Source of the DNA: Asparagopsis taxiformis
Taxonomy: Eukaryota > Rhodophyta > Florideophyceae > Bonnemaisoniales > Bonnemaisoniaceae
Direction: 5' to 3'
DNA: 64,000 nt
Assembly (NCBI GenBank): GCA_030407315.1
Contig: JALQPE010002300.1
Coordinates: 1 to 64,000, forward strand
Shown in pieces: positions 19,193 to 29,995 of this stretch. The position numbers and the translations under genes are program-made. Under the pieces are notes generated by a model. The model searched no databases and had not been told where the DNA came from. It was given only the letters and a program-made list of their open reading frames with translations. Numbering within the stretch: position 1 is the stretch's first letter; every line of letters begins with the position of its first letter.

Positions 19193-21070
19193 TGCATTCC
19201 TGGCCGGCCCAGAAATTCTACAATTTCGGGCACAAAAAAATATTGCAAAAAACATCGATTTGGGCGGTCGATTGTGCCGTACGGCACACCCCCATCTCAA
19301 AAACATGTTCACATGTGCATGTTTTTGAGAATAGCCCAAATTTTAATTCAAATCAGGGTGTCTAATTTGGCCACAACGGCCCCAGGCACCGGAACCGCCG
19401 CCCCGAGCGGGGTCATCACTGGCTTCTGTAAGCACTAACTGTAAGGCTAAATGGCGCCTAACGATGGGTCGATTCCAGGCTTCAAGCCTAAGTTATGCTA
19501 GGGTGACATCGTTTCCCCTGTTCCATCATGGTCCTGCCTTACTCCTCCACGACAAACACTACTCACCCATCACGTTACTCGTATTCCGTGCACTTTGTAT
19601 GAGTAGTGAACTCGCCTGCTTAGTTGCTGCAATGCGTGGATGTAGGCAGCACACGACCAACCTGAAATGGACGTCCGGTGGATGTCCATCTCAGATGCAC
19701 TGCTGGCCAGCCCAGAAATTCTACAATTTCGGGCACAAAAAATCTTGCAAAAATCAACGATTTGGGCGGTCGATTGTGCCGTACGGCACACCCCCATCTC
19801 AAAAACATGTTCACATGTGCATGTTTTTGAGAATAGCCCAAATTTTAATTCAAATCAGGGTGTCTAATTTGGCCACAACGGCCCCAGGCACCGGCCACCG
19901 GCCCCGATCGGGGCTATCACTGGCTTCTGTAAGCACCAACTGTAAGGCTAAATGGCGTCTGACGAAGGGTCAATTTCAGGCTCAATACGCCAGGGACAGG
20001 TCTTGGTCCTTGTTCCATCATGGTCCCGCCCCGCTCTCTCACGACCAACCTGAAATGGACGTCCGGTGGATGTCCAGCTCGATTGCATTGCTGGCCAGCC
20101 CAGAAATTCTAAAATTTCGGGCACAGAAAAATATTGCAAAAAACATCGATTTGGGCGGTCGATTGTGCCGTACGGCACACCCCCATCTCAAAAACATGTT
20201 CACATGTGCATGTTTTTGAGAATAGCCCAAATTTTAATTCAAATCAGGGTGTCTAATTTGGCCACAACGGCCCCAGGAACCGACCGCCGCCCCGAGCGGG
20301 GTCATCACTGGCTTCTGTAAGCACTAACTGTGAGGCTAAATGGCGCCGAAAGATGGGTCGATTCCAGGCTTCAAGCCTAAGTTATGCTAGGTACGCATCT
20401 TCTTCCGTGTTTCATAATGGTCCCGCCTTACTCCCTCAACACAAACACTACTCACCTATCACGTTACTCATATTCCGTGTACTTTGTATTAGTAGTGAAC
20501 CCGCTGGCTTAGTTTCTGCAATGCGTGGATGTAGGCAGCACACGACCAACCTGAAATGGACGTCCGGTGGATGTCCAGCTCAGATGCACTGCTGGCCAGC
20601 CCAGAAATTCTAAAATTTCGGGCACAAAAAATCTTGCAAAAATCAACGATTTGGGCGGTCGATTGTGCCGTACGGCACACCCCCATCTCAAAAACATGTT
20701 CACATGTGCATGTTTTTGAGAATAGCCCAAATTTTAATTCAAATCAGGGTGTCTAATTTGGCCACAACGGCCCCAGGAACCGACCGCCGGCCCCGATCGG
20801 GGGCTATCACTGGCGTCTGTAAGCACCAACTGTAAGCCGGAGCCGGCTGCCGCCCCGATCGGGGCTATCACTGGCTTCTATTAGCACCAACTGTAAGCCA
20901 AAATCGCGTCTCACGAAGGGTCGATTTCAGGCTCAACACGTCAGGGAAAGGTCTTGGTCCTTGTTTCATCATGGTCCCGCCCCACCCTCTCGCGACCAAC
21001 CTGAAATGGACGTCCGGTGGATGTCCAGCTCGATTGCATTGCTGGCCAGCCCAGAAATTCTAAAATTTCC
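19193..21070 (-). repeat. Double-hairpin repeat cluster HR6-HR9 plus a partial HR10
   Basis: Full units lie at 19,193-19,357, 19,696-19,859, 20,084-20,248 and 20,585-20,748, with a truncated unit at 21,035-21,070. Start-to-start distances are 503, 388 and 501 bp, so the two spacer types alternate as in HR3-HR5. At 20,780-20,880 a short piece of spacer (CCCCGATCGGGG, CTATCACTGGC) is duplicated. The corresponding cluster in the second copy has only two full units, so the unit number varies. Confidence 0.95.
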
Positions 21071-22500
21071 GAAAAATCAATTTGGTGGCCCAGCATCTCC
21101 TGTGCCGAAAATTCCCGCACTCAGTTCTGATATACGTCTAGACGTGTTTCCCACTTGTACGCATCAGGGAAGGCGTCACGGAAGGTTGACACTACGCTAC
21201 TTGTGTACCGCGTCGTCTGAAATAGCGAGTAGTGTTTGTTGTATAGTTGTGGAGTATGCGTCTAGTGGTTTGTAAAGCTTGCAGAACGGGATAGGGATGT
21301 GGGTGGCCCTATTTTATGAATACATGAGTACCAATATTCAGGGTTGACAAAGCGGAAAGGCATAGGCTCATACATGTTTGAGATTGCATAGTAGAGAAAA
21401 TATTTTCATCGAAATTTACATGGAGCTGATGGAGGTTTTAAGGATGAGGTATGAGAGGAAGAAAATTCTTCTGTGGTATGAGGATGTGTTCTGTGGGGGG
21501 ATGGAATCTTGGGATGGTACAGGGGGAGGTGGAAATGTACGGAGTGCGGGTTTAGAATGGATTGTGATTCGGAGAGGAGTGCCGACAAGCATATTATGGG
21601 GATTGGGGAGACGCTGCGGGGTGTTGGGGTAGTGAGGGCGGAGGAGGTGTTTAGGTGGGACCGTAGGAGGGTGCGGTTGAAGGCGCCGAGAGGAGGGGTT
21701 TTTAGGAAAGTGAGGAGAAAGAAGGGGAGGGGGTGGCGTCTGTTCTGGCTGTGGTGAGTGGGGATGTGATGGAGAAGAAGGGGGTTATTGTATTTGGGGA
21801 GGGAGGGGAGTGGGAGGAAGGGTGCGAAGTGGGGGGTTGATATGTGTTTCAGAGCGGGGAGGTTTCTGGGGATACGGCGGGGGAGCCACCCCGCAGTGCG
21901 GGAGCGTGGGCCGGTGGTGGTGGTGTATACGGTATCGAAGATGCGGATGGCGTGGGGGCATGGAGCAGCTGAGGGAGGGAGGGGTGGAGCAGGTCGGGTA
22001 CGGGATGGGGAGTGAGAGGTTTTGGAAGAGTAAGCTGCAGGGGAAGTTTGTGTAGAGGGCGAAGGAGAGGGGTTGAGGGTAGAGGAGAGAGGGTACTGAA
22101 GAACAATACGTTTCAAAGGTGATGGGGGAGAGCATGGTCGAGGAGATAGGGGGTGTTTTGCCCTATTCTGAGGTAGTATGAGGACTGGTTATACGAAATC
22201 TGTACGGTAGAGCAGAAAAGTAGGTATGGAATGGAGGTGTGCACCGTGGAAGCGGGGATAGGTATCTGAAAATGCGTGCTAGAGTGGTATTGGGGGTGTT
22301 TGAGGTACAGTACGGGGGAGGTGAGCACCAACAGGAAGGGGGTGTGAGCGAGAGGATGAAAAAATTAAAGACGAAATTGGAGTCGACCGACAAGGAAAAA
22401 TAGAGTGGTCGCCGTGATGGATGCGGACATCCATGTCGAGCACGGCGGCAGAAATTTCTGGGGTCGAAATTTTTGAATTTCTGAACCGGCGCCCGTCCTA
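21071..22500. other. Subterminal region of the composite element, G-rich, no secure gene
   Basis: The region is strongly strand-asymmetric (G/A-rich on plus from 21,400 to 22,100) and is repeated inverted at 38,290-39,700. Overlapping frames are open on both strands. The plus-strand frame around 21,509-21,757 encodes KCTECGF, then CDSERSADKH, a possible Cys/His finger, and stays open in the other copy. It lacks an ATG and would need a frameshift in the G-run near 21,494. I treat it as a possible decayed zinc-finger gene, not a call. Confidence 0.4.
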
Positions 22501-22717
22501 GGTGGACATAGACATGGCGGAAGTCCATCCCGAGGGGGACATCCGTGGTACTAGAAACAATGAATGTCGCCCTAGTAATACTAGACGTACTAGACCGCAT
22601 GGACGTCCGGTTCTAGGCGGACATCCAAAAATACTGGAGAACATGGACGTCCGCCTAGTAATACTAGGTGTACTAGAGGTTGTGGACGTCCGCGTCCATT
22701 TCCGAGAACACAGACGT
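22501..22717 (-). mobile_element. Terminus of the composite element, copy 1
   Basis: Rich in CTAGTA/TACTAG and GGACGTCC/GACATCC words arranged as nested dyads. It matches 38,053-38,290 in inverse orientation, ending CCGAGAACACAGACGT. Beyond position 22,717 the two copies have unrelated flanks, a methyltransferase fragment here and copia pol there, so this is a true element end. Confidence 0.8.
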
Positions 22718-24957
22718 GTGCACGTTTTCGTCGATGGATTGGACGTAAAGCTGTTGGTCGGCGAGATAGCACGACTGGAACACTGTCCACAATCATCTTG
22801 CCAGGCTCGGCATTTCTGATTGCATCCATCCATGCCACGAGTTGGCGCACGCTGGAATAGATTAGAGCATGACCGCCAGGCCGAAGAACTCGAACTATTT
22901 CACACGCAACACTCGCCAACTCTTCCGGCTCCAGAATATCGTACTCCGAGTTTTCTCTGCCGCCTTCCGCCTCGTGTTGAATGGAGGATCAGTGAGCACA
23001 AGCTGAACACTGTCCTCCAACACGCCATCTTCCAGGAAACTAATTTTGTCCTCCACCTCTTTGCTACATCAGTGGCGTCACAATTCACAGTGTGAATGTA
23101 ACGCCCCATCACAGCTTCCAGCTTGGTGACTATTCTGGCTTGGTTTCCTTTCCGACATCAACGAGCGGTGCTTCTGTAGGCGATACAGTGTCAACCTCCA
23201 TAGCGTCATCCTCGGCCGCACCTTCTCTTGTTGCTGTTTCGCTAGCAACCGCCGCATTATCGTCCTCTCCACCACCGCGCTCCAGCCTAGCCTTCTTCCT
23301 CTGTGGCTCCAGACTATCCTCTTCTATATCCTCGCTGCCATTGTTTGGCACTGCTGCGGATATTTCCATCTGCGCAGGTGCACCTTCAAGGATGCCAGGC
23401 TCGGGCGTATCCTCAAGACTGTGCAACTCATCCATGGTCAGAGGAAGCTTTCGTTGCTCTCGGGTTCGCAATAACCAAGCCTTCAGCCTCCTCTGACCAT
23501 CCAGGGCATGAGACGTGTTCAACTTGGCTCGCATGAACGAGTTCAATCCGAACTTGTCAGGAGTGTCGAAAGCAAGGCTCGAAGTCTCTGCATCAGCTGA
23601 CCACGCTCGGCGAACACATTCACCTCAGTGACACATTGGCGTATCGACAGCAGGAAGGCGCTTGTCAATGATCGCAGCCTTGCATCCACAGCCACTGGAA
23701 GGTCGACACAGAACCCGTTTTCACTGTCTACAGTTTTCGGGACAATGGTCAGGTTTTTCCGATGTTCCTCGACCGCGCAGCCATCAGACCGATTCGGGAG
23801 TGACCTGAAGCAAAGGCTCGCAGGATCGAATACCATGAACGGCCAGCACATCGATTCAACATCCTCATACCCCAACACTCTTGCCCCGGTATCCCACGCA
23901 GCTAACACACGGTCGACAACAAATCCAAGCTGGTTGGCTTGCGCACTGGATGTTGCAATTCCAACCATTCCACCACCACCAATGGCCCCGGATGTGGCTC
24001 TGGCCCGCCTAGATGGCACACTGCCCATCTCCTTACTGCGAATAGCCAAGATACACTGGCACATCATAACCATCAGCCTCCTGAACCGCTTCTGGCTAGC
24101 CTGCAAAGAATCTTGCATGTCGGATGTAGCGCCGTCTAGAAAGTACCTGCTCGAAAGCAGTTCGCGGTTCAGTGGAGAGGACAATTCTCCGCGGGGTGTC
24201 TTGCCAAACATTTCGACGGCACGAGAACTAGTCACCCCACCTGTTTCGGAAACTCAACCATCCTCGGAGAATCACCCATCTCTGCATTCAGTCCCCATGC
24301 ATGACAAAACATTTGCCACAGACGCAAATCAATCGAACTCGAATCTTCTGCTCGGTGATACGGCCGAAGCACAGCCAGGATAGACATGCATGAGCTGTAC
24401 TGCGGTTTACCACTCAGGCTTGAAGCAATTTGGCCGCTTGGATCGCAGGATTTGATCCAGCCCAACACATCGGCCATCCTCACAGACGAAATATGAGCGT
24501 ACTTGTACTTTCCTTTTTGGACCCAGTACTCGTCTCTGAGATCAACGGCGATCATCAGATACTCAACAAACATCATGCGCCTTTGCAGGCCTGCAATGTC
24601 GTTGGATGTCGTCGCTCTCACACGGTCCAGCACAACAGCAGTACTGCTGTTGGTGTCCGCCACGATAGACTCTTCTCGCATAGGAATCGTAACGCCAGGA
24701 GGAAAGACGCCCTTCTCCATTCCACGTACAATTGCCATGCAGCGGTGCGCTCCATCCAATATCTCCAGAACGCCTTCTCGAAACCTGCCAGTCACGGGAT
24801 GAGCTGTGTCATAACCGCTGTTGCGAATGCTCTCCATGAGCGCTTCCACATGACTTGCATCAACATCGCGAATCGATACGAATTTGCTGACTTGATTGGG
24901 GTCGATGAACACCCATCCGTCGTGCTTTTCACCGTGATTGTGGAACGTTCCTTCCAT
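22718..24957 (-). pseudogene. Degraded ParB-like / DNA methyltransferase gene
   Basis: Reading leftward from ATG 24,957, the first 241 codons form a ParB-like domain: VLEILDGAHRCMAI (about 24,722-24,766) matches the D-G-x-H-R-x-x-A motif and the following helical part contains ADTNSST. A 4-nt overlap shifts the frame into 24,235-23,543 (helical, Cys-rich), then 23,546-23,130 (acidic with an RKKARLER basic patch). Next comes a beta-class methyltransferase start: VQLVLTDPPFN (about 22,975-23,005) and VLRPGGHALIYSS after a frameshift. It breaks off at 22,717, where the composite terminus is inserted. The order ParB then methyltransferase is the reverse of the intact element, where they are separate genes. 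At least three frameshifts make it non-functional. Confidence 0.65.
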
Positions 24958-25470
24958 GGCGAACAAAGGTAGAGATTTTAAGAAAGGGATAGTTGGTTGC
25001 TGCTTGACCAGGGTGGCGCAAAGCAGAAGTTGGTTGTTTAAAACAAAGTGTCAGCGAGTGGTAGCACTTCGGTGGCTGTTTCCTTTCCACCCCTGTCCGA
25101 ACCTTTACAAGATAACTACATCGACTGTTAGCTCAATAATCAATGTAATACTAAAGTAATACTCAAAATATTTTTCCATGCAATTTATTGGGCCCCGTAA
25201 CATCTCTAAGCGTATCTTTGTAGTCCAATCGTATGCATCCGAGATTCACTTCTAGAACGATTATTCACATCAAATTTTATGCTGCAATCAGTTCATGGCA
25301 GACATCATCCACACTGACGTGTCAATTTTGTCAATTGTCCATTCTATTTCTACACCACCTAAACATCTCTTCTCGACCTTTCCAATCCTCCTAGTATATA
25401 CTACTCTTTAGCAGAAGGTAACGGTTAGGCTTTCACTAATACAACAATTCTATCCCATAGCTATCCCAAC
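24958..25470. promoter_or_regulatory. Divergent intergenic region
   Basis: AT-rich 0.5 kb between the minus-strand ParB-like remnant and the plus-strand gene at 25,471. It probably held both promoters. No conserved motif or repeat is seen. Confidence 0.35.
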
Positions 25471-26832
25471 ATGCTTCCTCTCGCTCCAAACGACCTTATA
25501 GAAGTTCAATGGGAACTTCGGCCGTTTGGGAGGAAACGAAAAATTGTGTGGTGGTCTGCAATCGTCAAGGAAATTACTCAGGTCAAGACTGAAACAGACC
25601 CATTCCTCCATGCATTGCTCGAATACAAAGCTGAATATGTTTTCGACTCTACCCTTTCTCAAGTCAAGATTTCAGATCGTAACGAGCTCGTCGACAAGGA
25701 TTCCGGAAGGGTTCTCCCGTGGCGAAGTGGTGAGCTTCGCAGTATGGACTCACCTGCATCCCCAGCAGAGAGAGACCCGGACTACGGCATTGACCACACT
25801 CGCCACCGCCACCGCGGCATCCTTCAAGATTGCACTGCGGATCAAATGAAGAAGACCATAGCAGAAATGCTGGCAAGATTGGAAAAGCTGGAGTCAGCTG
25901 CCAAACATCCTCTTCCCCCTCCATTCGATTCCAACAGTTCCATGACCTCCTCTGCTCTGACTGTATGTAGCATTCTTTTTCAGAAGCTTGGTGTGTACAC
26001 GGACAAGCCCCTCTCCCTCCGGATGACAAAATCCGAGCACTCCAGGGGAATGCGACAAACATCGCAAGAAGAAATCAGAGTACAGGCTGACTGCTCCCTT
26101 GCTCAATTCCGCACTATTGCCATTCAATGCAAGGCGAAAGAGAATCGTGACGTTCTCTTCCAGCCGTCCTTTGAGGACATCACCTTTCCCTCTGGAAATG
26201 AGTCGGATCTTTCCATCATTTTCCCCACCTTTCAGGCACTATGTGACTCCATAGGTACCTCGCAACACGGGTTCCAGAAAATATTGGTGAAGAGCAGGGC
26301 GGAACGCGATGGAGGCAGCTCATCGATTGTCCGAATTTTAGGAAATCTAGTCGACGTTGACTGCTCTCATGATGCTCCTTCTTCCGCATTTCTCGTCGGC
26401 TCATCTGCTTACGTCCTGTCCAGCCCAGACCAACGTATGACAGTTCTTTGCAGAGACTCCTACGAGTTTGACCATGTCAACAATACATTTTTACATCCCC
26501 TATGTCTTAGCCAACTATCACAGTCTAGCATCGTGGACTCTTTCCACCTACGTGATAAGGCTACTGTTACTTATGGAGCAACGTTTTCGTTACTGTGGAG
26601 ACGTATTCAGCGCCGAGCTTGTTACAGCACTTTCCAGCCTCTATCAACCGCAGAGACGTTTGGTACACTACATCTACGCTTACCTTGCTGTATTTTCAGT
26701 GGTACTACTATATGCCAGGAGCTTGAAGACATTGGCTATGAGGCTATCTCTCGTCTTGGCTTCAATGCGGATTCAGACACTACCCACCCACCCTCTCCTC
26801 CACCTGCCACCTGCAGTCCGGAGCAAAAATGA
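25471..26832 (+). CDS. Unknown protein with a possible Tudor/SH3-like N-terminus
   Basis: 453 aa, ATG 25,471. The first 55 residues (NDLIEVQWELRPFG, IVWWSAIVKEI, LLEYKAEY) have the alternating strand and aromatic pattern of Tudor, Agenet or PWWP-type barrels; this is pattern recognition only. A short heptad stretch (KKTIAEMLARLEKLES) lies near residue 135. The rest is Ser-rich with scattered Cys, and the C-terminal 110 residues look less coding-like, so a frameshift near 26,500 is possible. It converges with the broken gene at 27,149-28,632, echoing the convergent pair at 2,669-8,070, but no sequence link was found. Confidence 0.55.
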   Translation: MLPLAPNDLIEVQWELRPFGRKRKIVWWSAIVKEITQVKTETDPFLHALLEYKAEYVFDSTLSQVKISDRNELVDKDSGRVLPWRSGELRSMDSPASPAERDPDYGIDHTRHRHRGILQDCTADQMKKTIAEMLARLEKLESAAKHPLPPPFDSNSSMTSSALTVCSILFQKLGVYTDKPLSLRMTKSEHSRGMRQTSQEEIRVQADCSLAQFRTIAIQCKAKENRDVLFQPSFEDITFPSGNESDLSIIFPTFQALCDSIGTSQHGFQKILVKSRAERDGGSSSIVRILGNLVDVDCSHDAPSSAFLVGSSAYVLSSPDQRMTVLCRDSYEFDHVNNTFLHPLCLSQLSQSSIVDSFHLRDKATVTYGATFSLLWRRIQRRACYSTFQPLSTAETFGTLHLRLPCCIFSGTTICQELEDIGYEAISRLGFNADSDTTHPPSPPPATCSPEQK

Positions 26833-27148
26833 TAAAGCACACCTATCCGTAGTTATCCTGTTCCTGGGTATTCCATTCTAGAGCTCCTGTGGCCATCAAT
26901 TTCTAGTAAAGACGGATACCCTCGCCCCTTCCTACTTCGACTATTCCACTACCTGTCTCTGCGCTTTTCCTTCGACTTGACACTATCGTCTGACTGGTTT
27001 CCTGATGTCTCGCATCTATCTACTTCCATCTATTACAAAATTCAACTCAACAGAAATTTTATTTCTTCATTCTTCGTCTACTACACCGAAACTGGTTTCA
27101 TCCGATACTACTCCCCTTCATTCTCGATTTCATCATCGACGAATACCT
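26833..27148. other. Gap between convergent genes, nothing recognised
   Basis: TC-rich on plus; short frames only. Confidence 0.4.
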
Positions 27149-28632
27149 TCACATATTCTGCATCTCCTCCGTCCTCTTCCATAGACCTGAAGCTCTCCTC
27201 CAGCACTGATTCCCCCCATCGTCTACATTCAGTTCTTCATATCTATCACGCGATATAGTCAAAACCTCCTCATTCATGAACCGACTACTCACCCGCTCCC
27301 CGGGAAGAAGCAGTTTCACTGCTTCATTGATTTCCCGGATTTGCGCTCCTTCCACCTCTGTTCCACTTTGAAATTTCAAAATCGTTCGGAACCCGTATGC
27401 AAGTATGTAGATGAATTGCAAGGAGTATTCTGAACGTCGCAGGAACATGTTCTTATCAGAACATTGCGTGTAGGCGACTGCAAAGTTCAGTGCAACCTCT
27501 ACTAAATTGATCCTCCTAGTCAAAAACCTCTTGTCCGGTTCTCCAATTATTTGAACTTCGTACTCGACTTTGAATAGCATTTCTTTTCGCACGCAATGAA
27601 GTCGCGAAGAATCTTCATATTCTTGTCATCCATTGCTGCACGCTCCGCTGCATTCATTTTCCTCTGCGCCGAGTACAGACTTGGAACTGACTCAATGTCC
27701 AGCCCACCGTCGTGCAAATGATGCTCCATTCGGACTGAACCTTGAAACCCACTGTATAGAACGAATCCAAGATCTCGGATGAACCGGTTTCGCACATGAT
27801 CTCAGGACTTGTTCATAAACCCGGTCACTGCCGTGAGTGCCGATTTCGTCACAGTGATGCCTACCTCCTTTCTGTGCAACGGCCCATTGTCACCAACCTT
27901 TCTTCGCTTCTGCTTTCGACCGGCCCCATCACTTCCCTCGGACGTCCCATGCATTCCATCCATGCGAGCAGAGTCCGTTCCGCGAATTGTCTCCTCAATG
28001 GTCCCGGTAGTCACATACCCCCGCGCCCTCCACCGTTCGATACCTTCCGACGTTCCATTGGAGCTGGAACGGTCTCCTCCCTCTCTGAAAGAATTGTTTT
28101 GACACCTATTCTTTATTAAAGAGGTCACAACTTGGCAGCGCAATTCAATGTGGTTCCGGCCGGCAAGCGTCCTATTGAACACATCCTTTCGCTCATTGCT
28201 CTGCCTGGCGAACATCAGCGTATTGATTAGCTGGCATCCGTTGAAATGCCTATCCCTCTTATCCACCATTGCCTTCGTGTACGTTGGAACAACAGCACAC
28301 AGCACAGCACACACCATTTCGAACGTGAACGATTTCTCCGCATCCTGCGCAATGCGGAGACGTTCCCTGTCCTTCTCGGAGGCGATCTTCTTCGGATGTC
28401 CTTGTCCTTGGCTCAGAAGCCCATCGACGATGCTCTTGACCTACTGCATATCGGTGTTTAGCATGGAGACAGTCTTGGCGACATTTCCGAGAGTCTCGCG
28501 TAATTGAATGGTGCTCTTCTCGACGGCATCCATTTTATCACTCAGGGCTTTCAACTCTGCAGTGATGTTCGAAAAGCCCTCACGCATTATTTCGGAAAAT
28601 GCGGCGATGCTTACGGAGGTTTCGGGATTCAT
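27149..28632 (-). pseudogene. Broken coiled-coil protein gene
   Basis: Starting at ATG 28,632 one frame runs leftward to about 27,560, interrupted by TAG at 28,441-28,443 and TGA at 27,802-27,804. It then shifts frame into 27,592-27,149. The first 60 residues are a heptad coiled coil (ITAELKALSDKMDAVEKS). The middle is charged and basic (RKQKRRKVGDN), and the last part is globular with the end LWKRTEEMQNM. No family recognised. The stops fall in otherwise consistent coding sequence, so I read this as a decayed gene; introns covering both stops are less likely because neighbouring genes are intronless. Confidence 0.5.
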
Positions 28633-29159
28633 CTTGACCTTGCAATTGGAGTTTGCTAAAAGGAGAATTGCTTTGAAGGAAGGATGTCACGCTTAGTACA
28701 GCAGTGTTGTAGCAAATATCATTTCAGTGGATGCATCCATCCTGGTCTACTCTACATAATAATAATGCTTCTCAGTGCTCCGTAACGGTTATTTTTCATA
28801 ATTTAGTGGTGGATGGTGCGTATTCTTTCCTTTGCCACCACCCACGTCCTGTGCATACCACACCTCGCCACCAGACTGACGTCTCCTACTCGACACTTTC
28901 AATGCAAAGATAGATAGGTATAATTTGAAATGCTAAACTCAACATATTATAGCTACTCTGTACATTCTCTCCTTACGGTGAGACAAACGAGATATGTTCA
29001 ATCTTCCCAATCTTTCATTCTACGTCCTATTCAACATCTAGCTTCCCCGCACCCAACTATCTGTAAAGCACCATCACAATTAATATAGTCGTATACCACA
29101 CACCATTCCAATATTTACCTTCACACCAACACTATGCTCCATATTTCCTCTAAGTCCAC
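28633..29159. other. AT-rich intergenic stretch, nothing recognised
   Basis: No open frame with a recognisable product. It leads into the CAGACAGT array. Confidence 0.4.
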
Positions 29160-29995
29160 TCCACCAGACAGTGTTGTCAAACAATGCACGGTACTACCCG
29201 CAGACAATACAATTTGCTATCTACACTACTGTCTACAGATTTCCCCAGACAGTGCAGTAATACAGTACAATGTATTGTCTCAGACAGTAAAATGTACTGT
29301 CTGCACATACTGTCTGGCGGCAACACTTCCGGACAGTAAAATTTACTGTTCTGGACAGTAAATTTTACTGTTTTTGGTAATGTCCAGATTTCGTGCCAGT
29401 TTACTGCTGCAGCAGTATTCTGAAATTTCCAGACAGTAAATTTTACTGTCTCCGCGCACTGTCTTGGCCAGACAGTAATTTTACTGTCTCAGACAGTAAA
29501 TTTACTGTCTGTTTTCATTCTCAACACCGTAGTGCAGGGCAGTACAAAGTACTGTCTACATGTGCTGCCCAGGGCAGCACAAAATACTGTCTCCAGGTAC
29601 TGGCCAGGACAGTGAAAATCACTGTCTCCAGGTACTACCCAGGACAGTGCACCGTGTTGGTTCCATCTGTTGTCCCAGGCAGCGTATTTCACTATCCGGC
29701 CATGTTGCCTTGGCCAATACAAAACACTATCCGCCAACACTGCCCAGTACAGTAAATTACATCATATCCAACTATTGAATAAATCATTAATTTTTACTGT
29801 CTCCATTCATTGCCTCAGACAGTACGGTGAGACAGTGTTTTTACTGTCTGCAGACAGTGTTCCGTACTGTCTGCCAGACAGTGCAAATCACTGTCTCCAA
29901 GTGTGGCATTAATTTTCATTTGCCGCATAGTGATTTTTACTGTCTCAGACAGTAAAAATCACTGTCTCGCAGTACTGTCTGAGGCCCCCTTTTCA
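29160..29995. repeat. Array of inverted CAGACAGT / ACTGTCTG words
   Basis: More than thirty copies of GACAGT or ACTGTC alternate in opposite orientations about every 15-35 bp. Several join as dyads such as TTTACTGTCTCAGACAGTAAA (near 29,480 and 29,937). The 15-mer TCAACACCGTAGTGC occurs at about 29,520 and again at about 29,992, where the array meets the retroelement gag. It may be the subterminal end of a DNA transposon or a fold-back element. Confidence 0.85.

Noticed and set aside
13537..21070. Hairpin repeats with regular spacing, CRISPR-like at first sight
   Set aside because: Units are 165 bp, spacers are 220-340 bp and repeat among themselves, there are no cas genes, and the setting is eukaryotic.
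21406..22116. 236-codon Pro/Ser/His-rich frame on the minus strand
   Set aside because: It reads a C-rich strand with few stops, and the inverse copy has non-triplet indels, so coding is not supported.
28441..28443. TAG read as a recoded sense codon (alternative genetic code)
   Set aside because: Intact genes in the window end at ordinary stops, and the same gene has another stop and a frameshift.
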